Positions 1 through 7,664 of a DNA stretch of 32,615 bases are shown piece after piece. The DNA is taken from contig CAYXBQ010000030.1 in assembly GCA_964463375.1 (NCBI GenBank), positions 1 through 32,615 on the forward strand, given 5' to 3'. The position numbers and the translations under genes were made by a program. Origin of the DNA: UMGS1696 sp964463375 (GTDB lineage Bacteria; Bacillota; Clostridia; Oscillospirales; CAG-272). The notes under the pieces were generated by a model, which did no database searches, was not told where the DNA came from, and worked only from the letters and a program-made list of their open reading frames with translations. The stretch's first letter is position 1; the number at the start of each line of letters is the position of its first letter.

Positions 1-17
1 TGTAACCTTTCCTGAAC

Positions 18-40
18 TCCCCGGCCTAGCCGGGGGTTTT
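18..40 (+). terminator. GC-rich intrinsic terminator at left edge
   Basis: A 7-bp perfect stem (CCCCGGC at 19-25, GCCGGGG at 29-35, loop CTA) is followed by TTTT at 37-40. It would end a + strand gene lying left of the window. It sits only about 10 bases before sequence that matches the inside of a signal-peptide coding region, so the gene to its right has no room for a promoter or ribosome site. Confidence 0.6.
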
Positions 41-75
41 CGGTATACAAAAAGATCACCGCTGCCCTGCTGCTG

Positions 76-1503
76 ATGGCTATGCTTCTTTCCATGGCAG
101 CTTGCGGCAATACCGAACAGGACGAAACCACAACCCAGGCGGATACCACCGCAGTCGATACGACAACTGTAGCAGAAGCCGAAGAAACACGAGCCATGCA
201 CGCCGTTCCCGATACGTTAGACTTTGGGGGAGAAAATTTTCTTGTCAATTCCTTCTCGTGGAATGCGTTTGAATACTACTTCTTTGCCGATGAAGCCAAT
301 GGGGATGCTATGAACGATGCCATCTATAACCGGAAGGTCAAGGTGGAAGAATACCTGAACGTTTCCATTGGACAAGAGCTGGAAGCACGTCCCGACTACA
401 ACAAGGTCAACGACAAGATCAAATCCACCGTACAAGCCGGGGATGATGTGTATTCGTTGGCATTGATCCACGTGATCTCTGGCGTATCCGAACTGGCCAG
501 TACCGGTATGCTTTACAATTTTGATGTCCTGCCCTACATCGATACCGCTGCCGACTGGTGGAATCGGGCGCAAATGGACATGCTGCGGCTGGGAAAAAAT
601 TCCTACTACGGCGTATCGGATTACGTGATCCCCTGCCCATCGTTGGTTTTCTTCAATAAAGAGCTTGTAGCAGACCATGCACTGGACGATCCCTATACAT
701 TGGTGTATGAAGGCAAGTGGACACTGGACAAATTTGTGGATATGGCAACCTCCATCACGACCGATCTAAATGGGGATGGCAAATATACCACCGATGACAT
801 AGGCGGCGTATGTGCTTCGGACATTTCGGTATACACCTCCATCCTGCCCGCCTGTGACCAATTCCTCACCAGCAGAGATGCAAACAATCGGATCAAGCTG
901 GACATGAACAACGAAAAGACCATCGATATTCTGGAAAAGGTGTACAAGCTTGTGGAAAATCCCGGTACACTGTATGTAGATTCCGGTTCCTTCACCATCG
1001 ACACAGGCAGACTGCTGTTCTATCTCAGCACGATCTCCTATGCCGAAACGCTCCGGGACTGCGATATCGACGTTGGTATGGTTCCGTATCCGAAGTATGA
1101 TGAGGAGCAGGAAAACTACATCTCCCACGACTGGGGCGGACTGATGTGCATACCTTCCTCTATCCAGAACCCGGAAAAGGTTGGGGCGGTACTGGAGTTG
1201 CTCTCTTGGGAAAGTGCCAATGAAGTCATTCCTGCCTATTATGATGTGATCCTTTCTGGCAAGCTTGCCCGTGACGAGGATTCGAAAAATATGCTGGACA
1301 TTCTTTTTGACACCATCGCCTATGAGATCGGCGGTAACTACTTCGGCTTCTCCTCTGGCTTTGGCGATCTGTTCTACACCGTGGGCAAGCAGGTCATCAC
1401 CAACAAATCCACCGACTTTGCATCCTGGTATGCGAAAAACGAAAAGGCGGCACAGTCTACCATCGACAAGTTCTACGAAGCACTGGAAAAGATCGAGAAC
1501 TAA
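76..1503 (+). CDS. extracellular solute-binding lipoprotein, copy 1 (5' end lost)
   Basis: This is a family-1-type substrate-binding lipoprotein that would hold a ligand, probably a sugar or oligosaccharide, on the outer face of the membrane for an ABC importer. The lipobox LSMAAC puts the lipidated Cys at residue 10. A Thr/Asp/Glu-rich linker follows, then a long binding domain with an EF-hand-like calcium loop (DLNGDGKYTTDD, about residues 230-241). It is a close paralogue of the next gene over its whole length. Bases 49-86 match that gene's codons 2-14 exactly, but TAC stands where the ATG should be. The first in-frame ATG (76) lies inside the hydrophobic core and drops the charged n-region. 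No ribosome site or promoter precedes it. It is therefore probably silent or mis-secreted, or the left edge is an assembly junction. No permease gene is nearby, so the ligand is unknown. Confidence 0.8.
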   Translation: MAMLLSMAACGNTEQDETTTQADTTAVDTTTVAEAEETRAMHAVPDTLDFGGENFLVNSFSWNAFEYYFFADEANGDAMNDAIYNRKVKVEEYLNVSIGQELEARPDYNKVNDKIKSTVQAGDDVYSLALIHVISGVSELASTGMLYNFDVLPYIDTAADWWNRAQMDMLRLGKNSYYGVSDYVIPCPSLVFFNKELVADHALDDPYTLVYEGKWTLDKFVDMATSITTDLNGDGKYTTDDIGGVCASDISVYTSILPACDQFLTSRDANNRIKLDMNNEKTIDILEKVYKLVENPGTLYVDSGSFTIDTGRLLFYLSTISYAETLRDCDIDVGMVPYPKYDEEQENYISHDWGGLMCIPSSIQNPEKVGAVLELLSWESANEVIPAYYDVILSGKLARDEDSKNMLDILFDTIAYEIGGNYFGFSSGFGDLFYTVGKQVITNKSTDFASWYAKNEKAAQSTIDKFYEALEKIEN

Positions 1504-1512
1504 CATATCCCA

Positions 1513-1549
1513 CACCGCTGGTTCTATAGGGGATCGGCGGTGCTTTTTT
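1513..1549 (+). terminator. intrinsic terminator of lipoprotein copy 1
   Basis: CACCGC (1513-1518) pairs with GCGGTG (1537-1542) across an 18-nt loop, and a run of six T follows (1544-1549). It lies 10 bases after the stop codon, so the two tandem lipoproteins are separate transcription units. Confidence 0.7.
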
Positions 1550-1643
1550 GCACAAAAATATGGGTGTAATTTTGTTCAAGTACACAAGAATTCGTTTGTT
1601 CATTTTTTATTCACCACCCCCCCTAAGCCCGTTCACAATTTTA

Positions 1644-1652
1644 TGCTATAGT
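1644..1652 (+). promoter_or_regulatory. extended -10 promoter of lipoprotein copy 2
   Basis: TGCTATAGT matches the extended -10 form (TGnTATAAT) with one change. No good -35 lies at the right distance, as is common for extended -10 promoters. The ribosome site AGAAGGG (1682-1688) and the ATG at 1695 follow. Confidence 0.5.
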
Positions 1653-1694
1653 GACGTTTGAACAAATTCTGCTGGAATCAAAGAAGGGATTTTT

Positions 1695-3155
1695 ATGAAA
1701 AAGATCACCGCTGCCCTGCTGCTGATGGCTATGCTCCTTTCTATGGCAGCATGCGGCAATACCGAACAAGCTGTGGATACTTCCGCCGATACCACCGCTG
1801 CCGACACAACAGCACCCGAGACGGAAGAGACCAGACCCATGCACACCCTCGCCGAAGACTTGGACTTTGGCGGCGAAGACTTCAACATCGCTTACCCCGC
1901 TTGGCAAGGATACGGACATTACTTCTTTGCCGAGGAAGCCACCGGGGATGCCATGAACGACGCCATCTACAGCCGGAAGATCAAGACCGAGGAATTTTTG
2001 AACGTGACCATCGTTCAATCCGATGTAGGTGGGATCGCCGATGTCGCCAATGAAGTGAAAAAGGTCGCAACGGCGGGAGACGATGTGTATTCGCTGGCAC
2101 TGCTCCACTGTATCCAGGGTGTATCCGACATGGTGACACAGGGGTACATCTACAATTTGGATACCCTGCCCCATGTGGATATGCAGGCAGATTGGTGGAA
2201 CCGGAAACAAATGGACGTGCTGCGGCTGGGCAAGAACACCTACTACGGTATCTCCGACTTCATGATCCCCTGCCCCTACGTGATCTTCTTCAACAAGGAC
2301 ATGGTCACGGACTACAGCATGGACAACCCCTATGACCTGGTGTACGAAGGCACATGGACTTTGGACAAGTTCATTGACATGGCAGTCTCTGTGACCCAGG
2401 ACCTGAATGGCGACGGACAATACACCATGGACGACGTAGCCGGTGTTACCTGCAACGAGATCTCCAAGTACATCCCCTTCATGACGGCAGCCGGCCAGTT
2501 CATCACCTCCACCACAGAGGATGGCAGGATCCAGCTGGCTATGAACAACGAAAAGAGCATCAGCATCGTGGAAAAGGTGTACAAGCTGATCTCCAATCCC
2601 GGTACGGTCTATAAGCCCACCAGTGACAAAGAAGCCGATATGTTCCCCATGGACAGCGGTCGGCTGTTGTTCCGTCTGTCCTCCATCGCCGGTGCGGAGA
2701 TCTTCCGGGACTGCGAAGTGGACGTAGGGATCCTGCCGTATCCGAAATATGATACCGAGCAGGAAAACTACATTTCGCAGGACTGGGGCGGTCTCATGTG
2801 CGTGCCGGTATCCATCCAGAATCCCGAAAAGGTCGGCGCAACGCTGGAATATCTGTCGTGGGAAAGTGCCAACGATGTCATCCCGGCCTACTACGACAAG
2901 ACCCTGTCCGGCAAGCTGGCAAGAGACGAGGACTCTGTCAACATGATGGACATTCTCTTTGACACCATCGCCTATGAAGTGGGCGGCAACTACTTTGGCT
3001 TCTCCTCCGGCTTTAGCGATCTGTTCTACACCCTGGGCAGACTGGTGGTGACCAATGGCAGCACCGACTTTGCATCCTGGTATGCGAAGAACGAAAAGGC
3101 CGCCAACAACACCATCGACAAGTTCTACGAAGCACTGGAAAAGATCGAAGGGTAA
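1695..3155 (+). CDS. extracellular solute-binding lipoprotein, copy 2
   Basis: This is the intact tandem paralogue of the preceding gene: 486 aa, start ATG at 1695, with AGAAGGG 6 bases upstream. The signal peptide starts MKK, has a Leu/Ala/Met core and ends in lipobox LSMAAC, with the lipidated Cys at 20. A Thr/Asp-rich linker runs to about residue 50. The rest is a periplasmic-binding-type fold (by family) with a calcium-loop motif DLNGDGQYTMDD at 236-247 and a conserved WWN motif near 167. The C-terminal 50 residues are nearly identical to copy 1. Such proteins deliver ligands to ABC importers, but no permease or ATPase of that kind lies in the window. Either a distant permease is shared, or the protein is a stand-alone glycan binder. 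It has its own promoter and terminator. Confidence 0.9.
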   Translation: MKKITAALLLMAMLLSMAACGNTEQAVDTSADTTAADTTAPETEETRPMHTLAEDLDFGGEDFNIAYPAWQGYGHYFFAEEATGDAMNDAIYSRKIKTEEFLNVTIVQSDVGGIADVANEVKKVATAGDDVYSLALLHCIQGVSDMVTQGYIYNLDTLPHVDMQADWWNRKQMDVLRLGKNTYYGISDFMIPCPYVIFFNKDMVTDYSMDNPYDLVYEGTWTLDKFIDMAVSVTQDLNGDGQYTMDDVAGVTCNEISKYIPFMTAAGQFITSTTEDGRIQLAMNNEKSISIVEKVYKLISNPGTVYKPTSDKEADMFPMDSGRLLFRLSSIAGAEIFRDCEVDVGILPYPKYDTEQENYISQDWGGLMCVPVSIQNPEKVGATLEYLSWESANDVIPAYYDKTLSGKLARDEDSVNMMDILFDTIAYEVGGNYFGFSSGFSDLFYTLGRLVVTNGSTDFASWYAKNEKAANNTIDKFYEALEKIEG

Positions 3156-3172
3156 AAATAGCAAAGCAAAAT

Positions 3173-3207
3173 AGGACCTACTCCGTTATGGGGTAGATCC
3201 TGTTTTT
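3173..3207 (+). terminator. intrinsic terminator of lipoprotein copy 2
   Basis: AGGACCTACTCC (3173-3184) pairs with GGGGTAGATCCT (3190-3201), with one wobble and one A-C mismatch and a GTTAT loop. TTTTT follows at 3203-3207. Confidence 0.8.
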
Positions 3208-3280
3208 GGGTTTCGCCAAATCTTGTGCAAACTCGCTACATTCCCGCTGGATTTTTGTACCCTTTTCCCTGTTCTTCCTC

Positions 3281-3309
3281 TTGCAAAACGGCCGAAAAAA
3301 GTGTACAAT
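3281..3309 (+). promoter_or_regulatory. sigma-70/SigA-type promoter of the antiporter gene
   Basis: TTGCAA (3281-3286), a 17-base spacer, and TACAAT (3304-3309). Each box differs from consensus at one position. The antiporter ATG is about 70 bases downstream, with GGAAAGGA just before it. Confidence 0.7.
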
Positions 3310-3380
3310 AATCGTATACGGCGGGGATTTTTTCTCGCCGATTATCTTGTGTATATGTAGCGGAAAGGATCGACTATTTT

Positions 3381-4658
3381 ATGCAGACACTGCTTGCACT
3401 GTCTATCGCTCTGTTCGCCGGGCTCATGATGTCCCGTGTGACTAAAAAATGGAATCTGCCTGCCGTCACCGCCTATCTGGTGGCAGGTATCCTGATCGGA
3501 CCCTTCTGCCTGGGTCGGCTGGGCATCGAGGGCATCGGCTTTACGTCTCTGGAAAACGTGGAGTCCTTCAAGATCCTCTCGGATGTTGCCCTTGGCTTCA
3601 TCGCCTTCACCATGGGCAACGAGTTCCGGGTGGAATCCCTGAAACAGGTGGGGAAAAAGGTCGTGGTCATCGCCGTGTTCCAGGCTGTAGTGGCGACTGT
3701 GTTCGTGGACATCGCCCTGTGCATCCTGCACTGTATCATGCCGGACAAGCTGCCTCTGTCTGCCGCCATCACGCTGGGTGCCATCGCTACGGCCACTGCC
3801 CCTGCCGCTACTTTGATGGTAGTCAAGCAGTATAAGGCGGAAGGTCCGCTGACCCGGGTGCTGCTGCCGGTGGTGGCGTTGGACGACATGGTGGGACTGG
3901 TGGTATTCGCCGTTTCCTTTGGCATCGCCCGTGCGCTGGAAAATGGGCAGGTGGATCTGGTATCCGTGCTGGTGGACCCCATCATCGAGGTGGTGGCATC
4001 GCTGGCATTGGGTGCGCTGATCGGGCTTGCCTTCCATTGGTCGGAGCAGTTCTTCTACTCCCGCAGCAAGCGACTGAGCATTTCCGTGACCTTTGTATTC
4101 CTGTCCGTGGCACTGTCGCAGCTGCACTTCACCGTCGGTCCTGTGACCATTGGATTCTCCTCTCTGCTGGTGTGCATGGCCATGGGCACGGTGTTCTGCA
4201 ACCTGTGTGACTTCTCGGAGGAGCTGATGGACAGAGTAGACCGCTGGACAGGGCCGCTGATGGTGCTGTTCTTCGTGCTCAGCGGATCGGATCTGGACTT
4301 CGATGTGTTTGCCGATTGGGCGATCATCTTAGCCGGTGTGGTATACATCCTGTTCCGCTCCATGGGGAAGATCAGCGGTGCCGCCATCTCCTGCAAGTTC
4401 ACCCACTGCTCGCCGGAGATCCAGAAGTATCTGGGGATCACGCTGCTGCCCCAGGCGGGTGTGTCTCTGGGCATGTCTCTGACCGCCATGAGTCTGGGCG
4501 AAGCGGGTGTGATCATCCGAAACATCTGCCTCTTTGCCGTGCTGGTGTATGAGCTGGTCGGTCCCCTGCTGACCAAGATCGCATTGGAAAAAGCCGGCGA
4601 GATCCCGGAAAAGCCCATGCCGGAACGAGAAAAAGCCAAGCTGGCACAGAAAAAATAA
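3381..4658 (+). CDS. cation:proton antiporter (Na_H_Exchanger family, CPA2-like)
   Basis: This is an integral membrane antiporter expected to exchange Na+ or K+ for protons across the cytoplasmic membrane. The 425 aa are made almost wholly of hydrophobic segments, roughly 12-13 helices. The segment around residues 130-180 (ATATAPAATLMV, then VVALDDMVGL) carries the helix-breaking Pro-rich stretch and paired Asp residues typical of the ion site in this family. There is no C-terminal TrkA_N/KTN regulatory domain; the tail is a short Lys/Glu-rich segment. So it is closer to short NapA/GerT-like members than to full Kef K+ channels. The ATG at 3381 follows GGAAAGGA. The gene is monocistronic, with a clear promoter upstream and a terminator downstream. 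Ion specificity cannot be read from the sequence. Confidence 0.9.
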   Translation: MQTLLALSIALFAGLMMSRVTKKWNLPAVTAYLVAGILIGPFCLGRLGIEGIGFTSLENVESFKILSDVALGFIAFTMGNEFRVESLKQVGKKVVVIAVFQAVVATVFVDIALCILHCIMPDKLPLSAAITLGAIATATAPAATLMVVKQYKAEGPLTRVLLPVVALDDMVGLVVFAVSFGIARALENGQVDLVSVLVDPIIEVVASLALGALIGLAFHWSEQFFYSRSKRLSISVTFVFLSVALSQLHFTVGPVTIGFSSLLVCMAMGTVFCNLCDFSEELMDRVDRWTGPLMVLFFVLSGSDLDFDVFADWAIILAGVVYILFRSMGKISGAAISCKFTHCSPEIQKYLGITLLPQAGVSLGMSLTAMSLGEAGVIIRNICLFAVLVYELVGPLLTKIALEKAGEIPEKPMPEREKAKLAQKK

Positions 4659-4675
4659 GAGCATATTGGAATCGA

Positions 4676-4713
4676 AAAAGCCTTTTCGTGGCATACACGG
4701 AGAGGCTTTTGTT
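4676..4713 (+). terminator. intrinsic terminator of the antiporter gene
   Basis: AAAAGCCTTTTCGTG (4676-4690) pairs imperfectly with CACGGAGAGGCTTTT (4696-4710) around loop GCATA. The 3' arm itself ends in T4, followed by GTT. Confidence 0.75.
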
Positions 4714-4734
4714 GTGCTGTTTGTTATAGGGAAA

Positions 4735-4854
4735 AAACAAAAAAGCAGAGGTGTTGCCCCTGCTCTGTTTGCAAAAGAAGCCAATCGCCTACCGGTGACG
4801 CCAGCACATGACGCTTACTAAGAAAATAGCACGGGAGTAGGACTTACTGTTGAC
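4735..4854 (-). ncRNA. candidate small non-coding RNA
   Basis: A transcript of about 115-120 nt is predicted here. A perfect - strand promoter lies at 4861-4889. An intrinsic terminator ends the unit: on the - strand GCAGGGG, loop CAACA, CCTCTGC and then TTTTTT, within 4740-4768. Between them the - strand has no open frame longer than six codons (ATG at about 4810 stops at once). The unit begins right behind the stop codon of the DUF3800 gene on the same strand. I do not recognise an RNA family. A free sRNA, or an RNA partner of the neighbouring DUF3800 protein, are both open possibilities. Confidence 0.55.
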
Positions 4855-4860
4855 AGCTTT

Positions 4861-4889
4861 ATTATATCATATGCGGGTGGATTTGTCAA
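4861..4889 (-). promoter_or_regulatory. consensus promoter of the candidate small RNA
   Basis: Read on the - strand, TTGACA (4889-4884), exactly 17 bases, then TATAAT (4866-4861): both boxes match consensus perfectly. It starts 10 bases after the DUF3800 stop codon and points away from it, toward 4854 and lower coordinates, where no gene is found. Confidence 0.85.
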
Positions 4890-4898
4890 TATACAGAT

Positions 4899-5588
4899 TC
4901 AGATTTTTTCGTGCAACGGGAAAAAGTATATGCCTTTCAGAACGCCTGTTTCCTTCAGGACAGTAATCACATCCGTATATGCATCTGTTACCATTTGTGA
5001 ATAATAAATATTCGCAAAAATATCTGCAAGCTGGATCAATTTATTATCCTTGGAATCGAAGTAGCGCACATGAAACGGATTGGCAAATGCACTATCGATA
5101 AATTGTGTGTTCAAATACTGTTCTAAAAAGTTTCTGGCATCGGTGCGTTCGTTGCGTTCGTCCAATTGCAGGTTGCATTCCTCTGTCAATTCCAATACAC
5201 CCTGATCCACAAAGTACTTGATCGCATGGTACAGCGAATAATTAAATGCTCTGGCTGTATTGCTGCAAAATGCATCCGTCAACAATGGATTACGAAGCAC
5301 GATGTAGTACAGCGACAGGTTTTGCTTTTCACAGAAAAAACGAACAAAGTCTTTCTTTTGCTCTGCAGTCAATGCACTGCCTTTCAATTCAACAAACCTA
5401 TCTCCGACAAACATCTTCTTTGGCTCTTTCGCATATGTATATAGGTTCTTCATACGAGAGGTAATATATCGTTTATAGGAATGTTTCAAACCTTTGTCAT
5501 CCGTAGCCTGCACAAGAGCGATCACAAAATTATGCTTCTCATCGTTTTTGTTGTTGATCGAACCGGATTCATCGATGTACATATTCAT
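4899..5588 (-). CDS. DUF3800 domain protein (RNase H-like nuclease fold)
   Basis: DUF3800 proteins are predicted metal-dependent nucleases of the RNase H-like fold, often found on mobile or defence-associated DNA; their substrates are mostly unknown. The 229 aa carry the family's marks: YIDESG at the N-terminus (4-9), QLDERNE at 141-147, and YFDSKDNKLIQLADI at 176-190. These Asp/Glu residues would form the metal site. I chose the ATG at 5588 because GAGAGGTGG lies 6 bases upstream; an in-frame ATG at 5612 has no such site. The gene is visibly AT-richer than its neighbours and follows the HAD gene by 48 bases, which suggests acquisition by transfer. A candidate small RNA follows directly. The family call is firm; the role is not known. 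Confidence 0.85.
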   Translation of the reverse strand: MNMYIDESGSINNKNDEKHNFVIALVQATDDKGLKHSYKRYITSRMKNLYTYAKEPKKMFVGDRFVELKGSALTAEQKKDFVRFFCEKQNLSLYYIVLRNPLLTDAFCSNTARAFNYSLYHAIKYFVDQGVLELTEECNLQLDERNERTDARNFLEQYLNTQFIDSAFANPFHVRYFDSKDNKLIQLADIFANIYYSQMVTDAYTDVITVLKETGVLKGIYFFPLHEKI

Positions 5589-5636
5589 ACCATTCCACCT
5601 CTCAAACCCCACAATTGCAGCAGCGCCGCATATCGC

Positions 5637-6284
5637 TCAGGCACGGTCTACCGCCGCAACCAGTGCTGCCGGAGTATCCACCACCGCCACAGCCTTGTCG
5701 AATTCTGCCACATCGCCAAAGCCCCAGGTCACGCCGATGGTGCCCAGTCCAAAGGCTGCCGCACCTTCCACGTCATAGATCCGGTCGCCGATCATGCGCC
5801 AGTCCTGCAAGGTCTCGGCATTTGGCTCCGTCACGCCCCCACGGCGAAACAGCTCTGCCAGCACCAGGGCTTTTTTCGCTCTTGTGCCATCCAGACCGGC
5901 ACCGCAGATGTGGGTGAAATATTTTGCAAGGTCGATGTTTTCCAAAATGCGCAGGGCAAAGGGCTCCGGCTTGGAGGTGGCCACGTGGAGGCTGTGTCCG
6001 GCGTTCTGCAAGGCTGCCAGCATGTCCGGGATGCCGGCGTACACCTCCACTCCCAGCACACCGGTGACGGCGTACTCTTTGCGATACACCTTTGTGGCCT
6101 CCACCGCTGTTTTTTCGTCCACGCCTACGAATTCCCGGAACGCCCATTCCAGCGGGGGACCGATGAACTTTTCCATATCCGGCAGCAGCGCAAAGCCCAT
6201 CACCTCGAAGGTGTGCCGCAGTGTGCCCAAGATCCCACGGGAGGAATCGATCAGCGTACCGTCTAAATCAAATACAAGCTGCAT
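5637..6284 (-). CDS. HAD-family hydrolase, phosphoglycolate-phosphatase-like
   Basis: This is a soluble phosphatase of the haloacid dehalogenase superfamily, subfamily with an alpha-helical cap between motifs I and II. Motif I is DLDGT (6-10, nucleophile Asp6), motif II is VATSK (101-105), motif III Lys is near 137, and motif IV is GDRIYD (166-171). The length of 215 aa is normal for Gph/YsnA-like enzymes that hydrolyse phosphoglycolate or other small sugar phosphates. The ATG at 6284 has GAGGG 5 bases upstream. A GTG at 6296 would overlap the upstream stop as GTGA and is the alternative start. The gene is tightly coupled to the Alum_res enzyme upstream. The exact substrate is open. Confidence 0.88.
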   Translation of the reverse strand: MQLVFDLDGTLIDSSRGILGTLRHTFEVMGFALLPDMEKFIGPPLEWAFREFVGVDEKTAVEATKVYRKEYAVTGVLGVEVYAGIPDMLAALQNAGHSLHVATSKPEPFALRILENIDLAKYFTHICGAGLDGTRAKKALVLAELFRRGGVTEPNAETLQDWRMIGDRIYDVEGAAAFGLGTIGVTWGFGDVAEFDKAVAVVDTPAALVAAVDRA

Positions 6285-6292
6285 GGGATCCC

Positions 6293-7576
6293 TCACTTTT
6301 CCTGTCCACGGGCAACCTTGTCCGCTGCCGACAAGATCCCCAACCGGGCGCTTTCGTAGGTCAGGCCACCTTGCAGGAAGGCGGTGTACGGCGGTCTCAT
6401 GGGACCATCGGCAGACAGCTCAATGGATGCACCACCCACAAAGGCACCTGCCGCCATGATCACGGGATCGGGGTAGCCGGGCATATCGTAGGGTTCGGGG
6501 ATCACGTGGGAGTCGATGGGAGAGGCGGCCTGGATCCCCTGGCAGAAGGCACACAGACCCTCGCCGGTGGCGCATTCCACCGCCTGGATGATGTCGCTTC
6601 TTCTCTGGTTCCACGCCGGAGAGACCTTGTAGCCCAGTGCATCGAACACGTAGGCGGTCAGGTGGGCGGTCTTCATGGCCTGTGCCACCGTGTGGGGAGC
6701 ATAGAACAGGCCACGGAGCAGGTTCCGGTTTTGCCCCAGAGACGCACCGGCATCCAGACCTACGCCGGGACAGGTGAGCCGATAGCCGCACAGCTCGATG
6801 GCACGGGGGGTCCCCACGATGTAGCCGCCGATGTCCGCCATACCGCCGCCGGGATTTTTGATCAGAGAGCCCATGAGGATGTCCACCCCGTCTGCGCCAC
6901 CCAAAGGCTCGGTGGTCTCCACGAATTCGCCGTAGCAGTTGTCCACCACCACATAGGGTGCCGGGATGTTCAGCTCACTGGCGATCTTGCGAACATTGGC
7001 GCAGGCCTCCCGGATCTGTGCTACGGTGAGGGTGGGACGGTCGGCATAGCCTTTAGAACGCTGGAGATGCACGATCTTGACCCGGCTGCCGTACTGGGTC
7101 ATTTTCTCCCGGAGACCAATATAATCCATCGTCCCATCTGCCAATAACGGAATGGGATCAAAGTCCACGCCGAAGTCCTTCAGGGAACCGTCGCCGGGGT
7201 TGCCGTCCAACCCGATGACCGCCAGCAGCGTATCGTAGGGCACGCCGGTGAGGGACAGCATCACGTCTCCCGGCCGCAGCAGTCCGAACAGTGCCACGGT
7301 GATGGTGTGGGTGCCGGAGATGAGCTGGGGCCGCATGAAGCCGGTGTCGCCCCGGAAGATCTTAGCGGCCAGTGCATCGATGGTATCCCGGCCTCTGTCG
7401 CCGTAGCCGTACCCGGTGGAGGGCGCAAACAGCGATTCGCTGACCTCGGCCTCCCGGAAGCAGTCCAACACGTGCTCGGTATTGACCCGTGCGATCCGGT
7501 CGATGTCGTCAAATATATCCTTCATATCCCGCTCAGCCTGGTCACCCAGCTTGCGGATCTTCTCAGAAATCTGCAT
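6293..7576 (-). CDS. Alum_res / methionine gamma-lyase family PLP enzyme (YnbB-like)
   Basis: This is a PLP-dependent fold-type I protein of the Alum_res family, usually annotated as methionine gamma-lyase family or aluminium resistance protein; its in vivo reaction is not settled. The 427 aa show the family's STGYGYGDRGRD stretch (53-64), FMRPQLISGTH for cofactor phosphate contacts (80-90), VDNCYGEF (211-218, Asp212 likely pairs with the PLP ring nitrogen), and GSLIKNPGGG with the probable Schiff-base Lys240. ATG at 7576 is preceded by AAGGA about 10 bases upstream. It precedes the HAD phosphatase with almost no gap, so the two are co-transcribed. In Firmicutes this gene is often near miaA, hfq or glnR; that context is absent here. 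Confidence 0.92.
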   Translation of the reverse strand: MQISEKIRKLGDQAERDMKDIFDDIDRIARVNTEHVLDCFREAEVSESLFAPSTGYGYGDRGRDTIDALAAKIFRGDTGFMRPQLISGTHTITVALFGLLRPGDVMLSLTGVPYDTLLAVIGLDGNPGDGSLKDFGVDFDPIPLLADGTMDYIGLREKMTQYGSRVKIVHLQRSKGYADRPTLTVAQIREACANVRKIASELNIPAPYVVVDNCYGEFVETTEPLGGADGVDILMGSLIKNPGGGMADIGGYIVGTPRAIELCGYRLTCPGVGLDAGASLGQNRNLLRGLFYAPHTVAQAMKTAHLTAYVFDALGYKVSPAWNQRRSDIIQAVECATGEGLCAFCQGIQAASPIDSHVIPEPYDMPGYPDPVIMAAGAFVGGASIELSADGPMRPPYTAFLQGGLTYESARLGILSAADKVARGQEK

Positions 7577-7616
7577 GATATGTTATCCTTTTTTGATTTT
7601 TGTTAAAATATTTTTG

Positions 7617-7664
7617 GAAATAGCGCAGCTATTTCTACCGCAATTCTTCATTTTTCATTTTTCC
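7617..7664. repeat. dispersed 3'-flanking repeat, copy A
   Basis: An 8-bp perfect stem (GAAATAGC, loop GCA, GCTATTTC; 7617-7635) is followed by ACCGCAAT and a run built on TTCATTT units. A second copy with the same order lies at 15467-15516. Here the AATGAA unit on the - strand supplies the TGA stop of the CapA-like gene, so the repeat forms the very end of that gene and its 3' untranslated region. Confidence 0.6.

Noticed and set aside
1641..3164. 507-codon - strand open frame opposite lipoprotein copy 2
   Set aside because: A mirror of the real gene's codon bias; the sense strand has signal peptide, lipobox, ribosome site and terminator.
4740..4830. Small toxin peptide opposite the candidate small RNA
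   Set aside because: No + strand open frame with a hydrophobic peptide and ribosome site occurs between 4714 and 4898.
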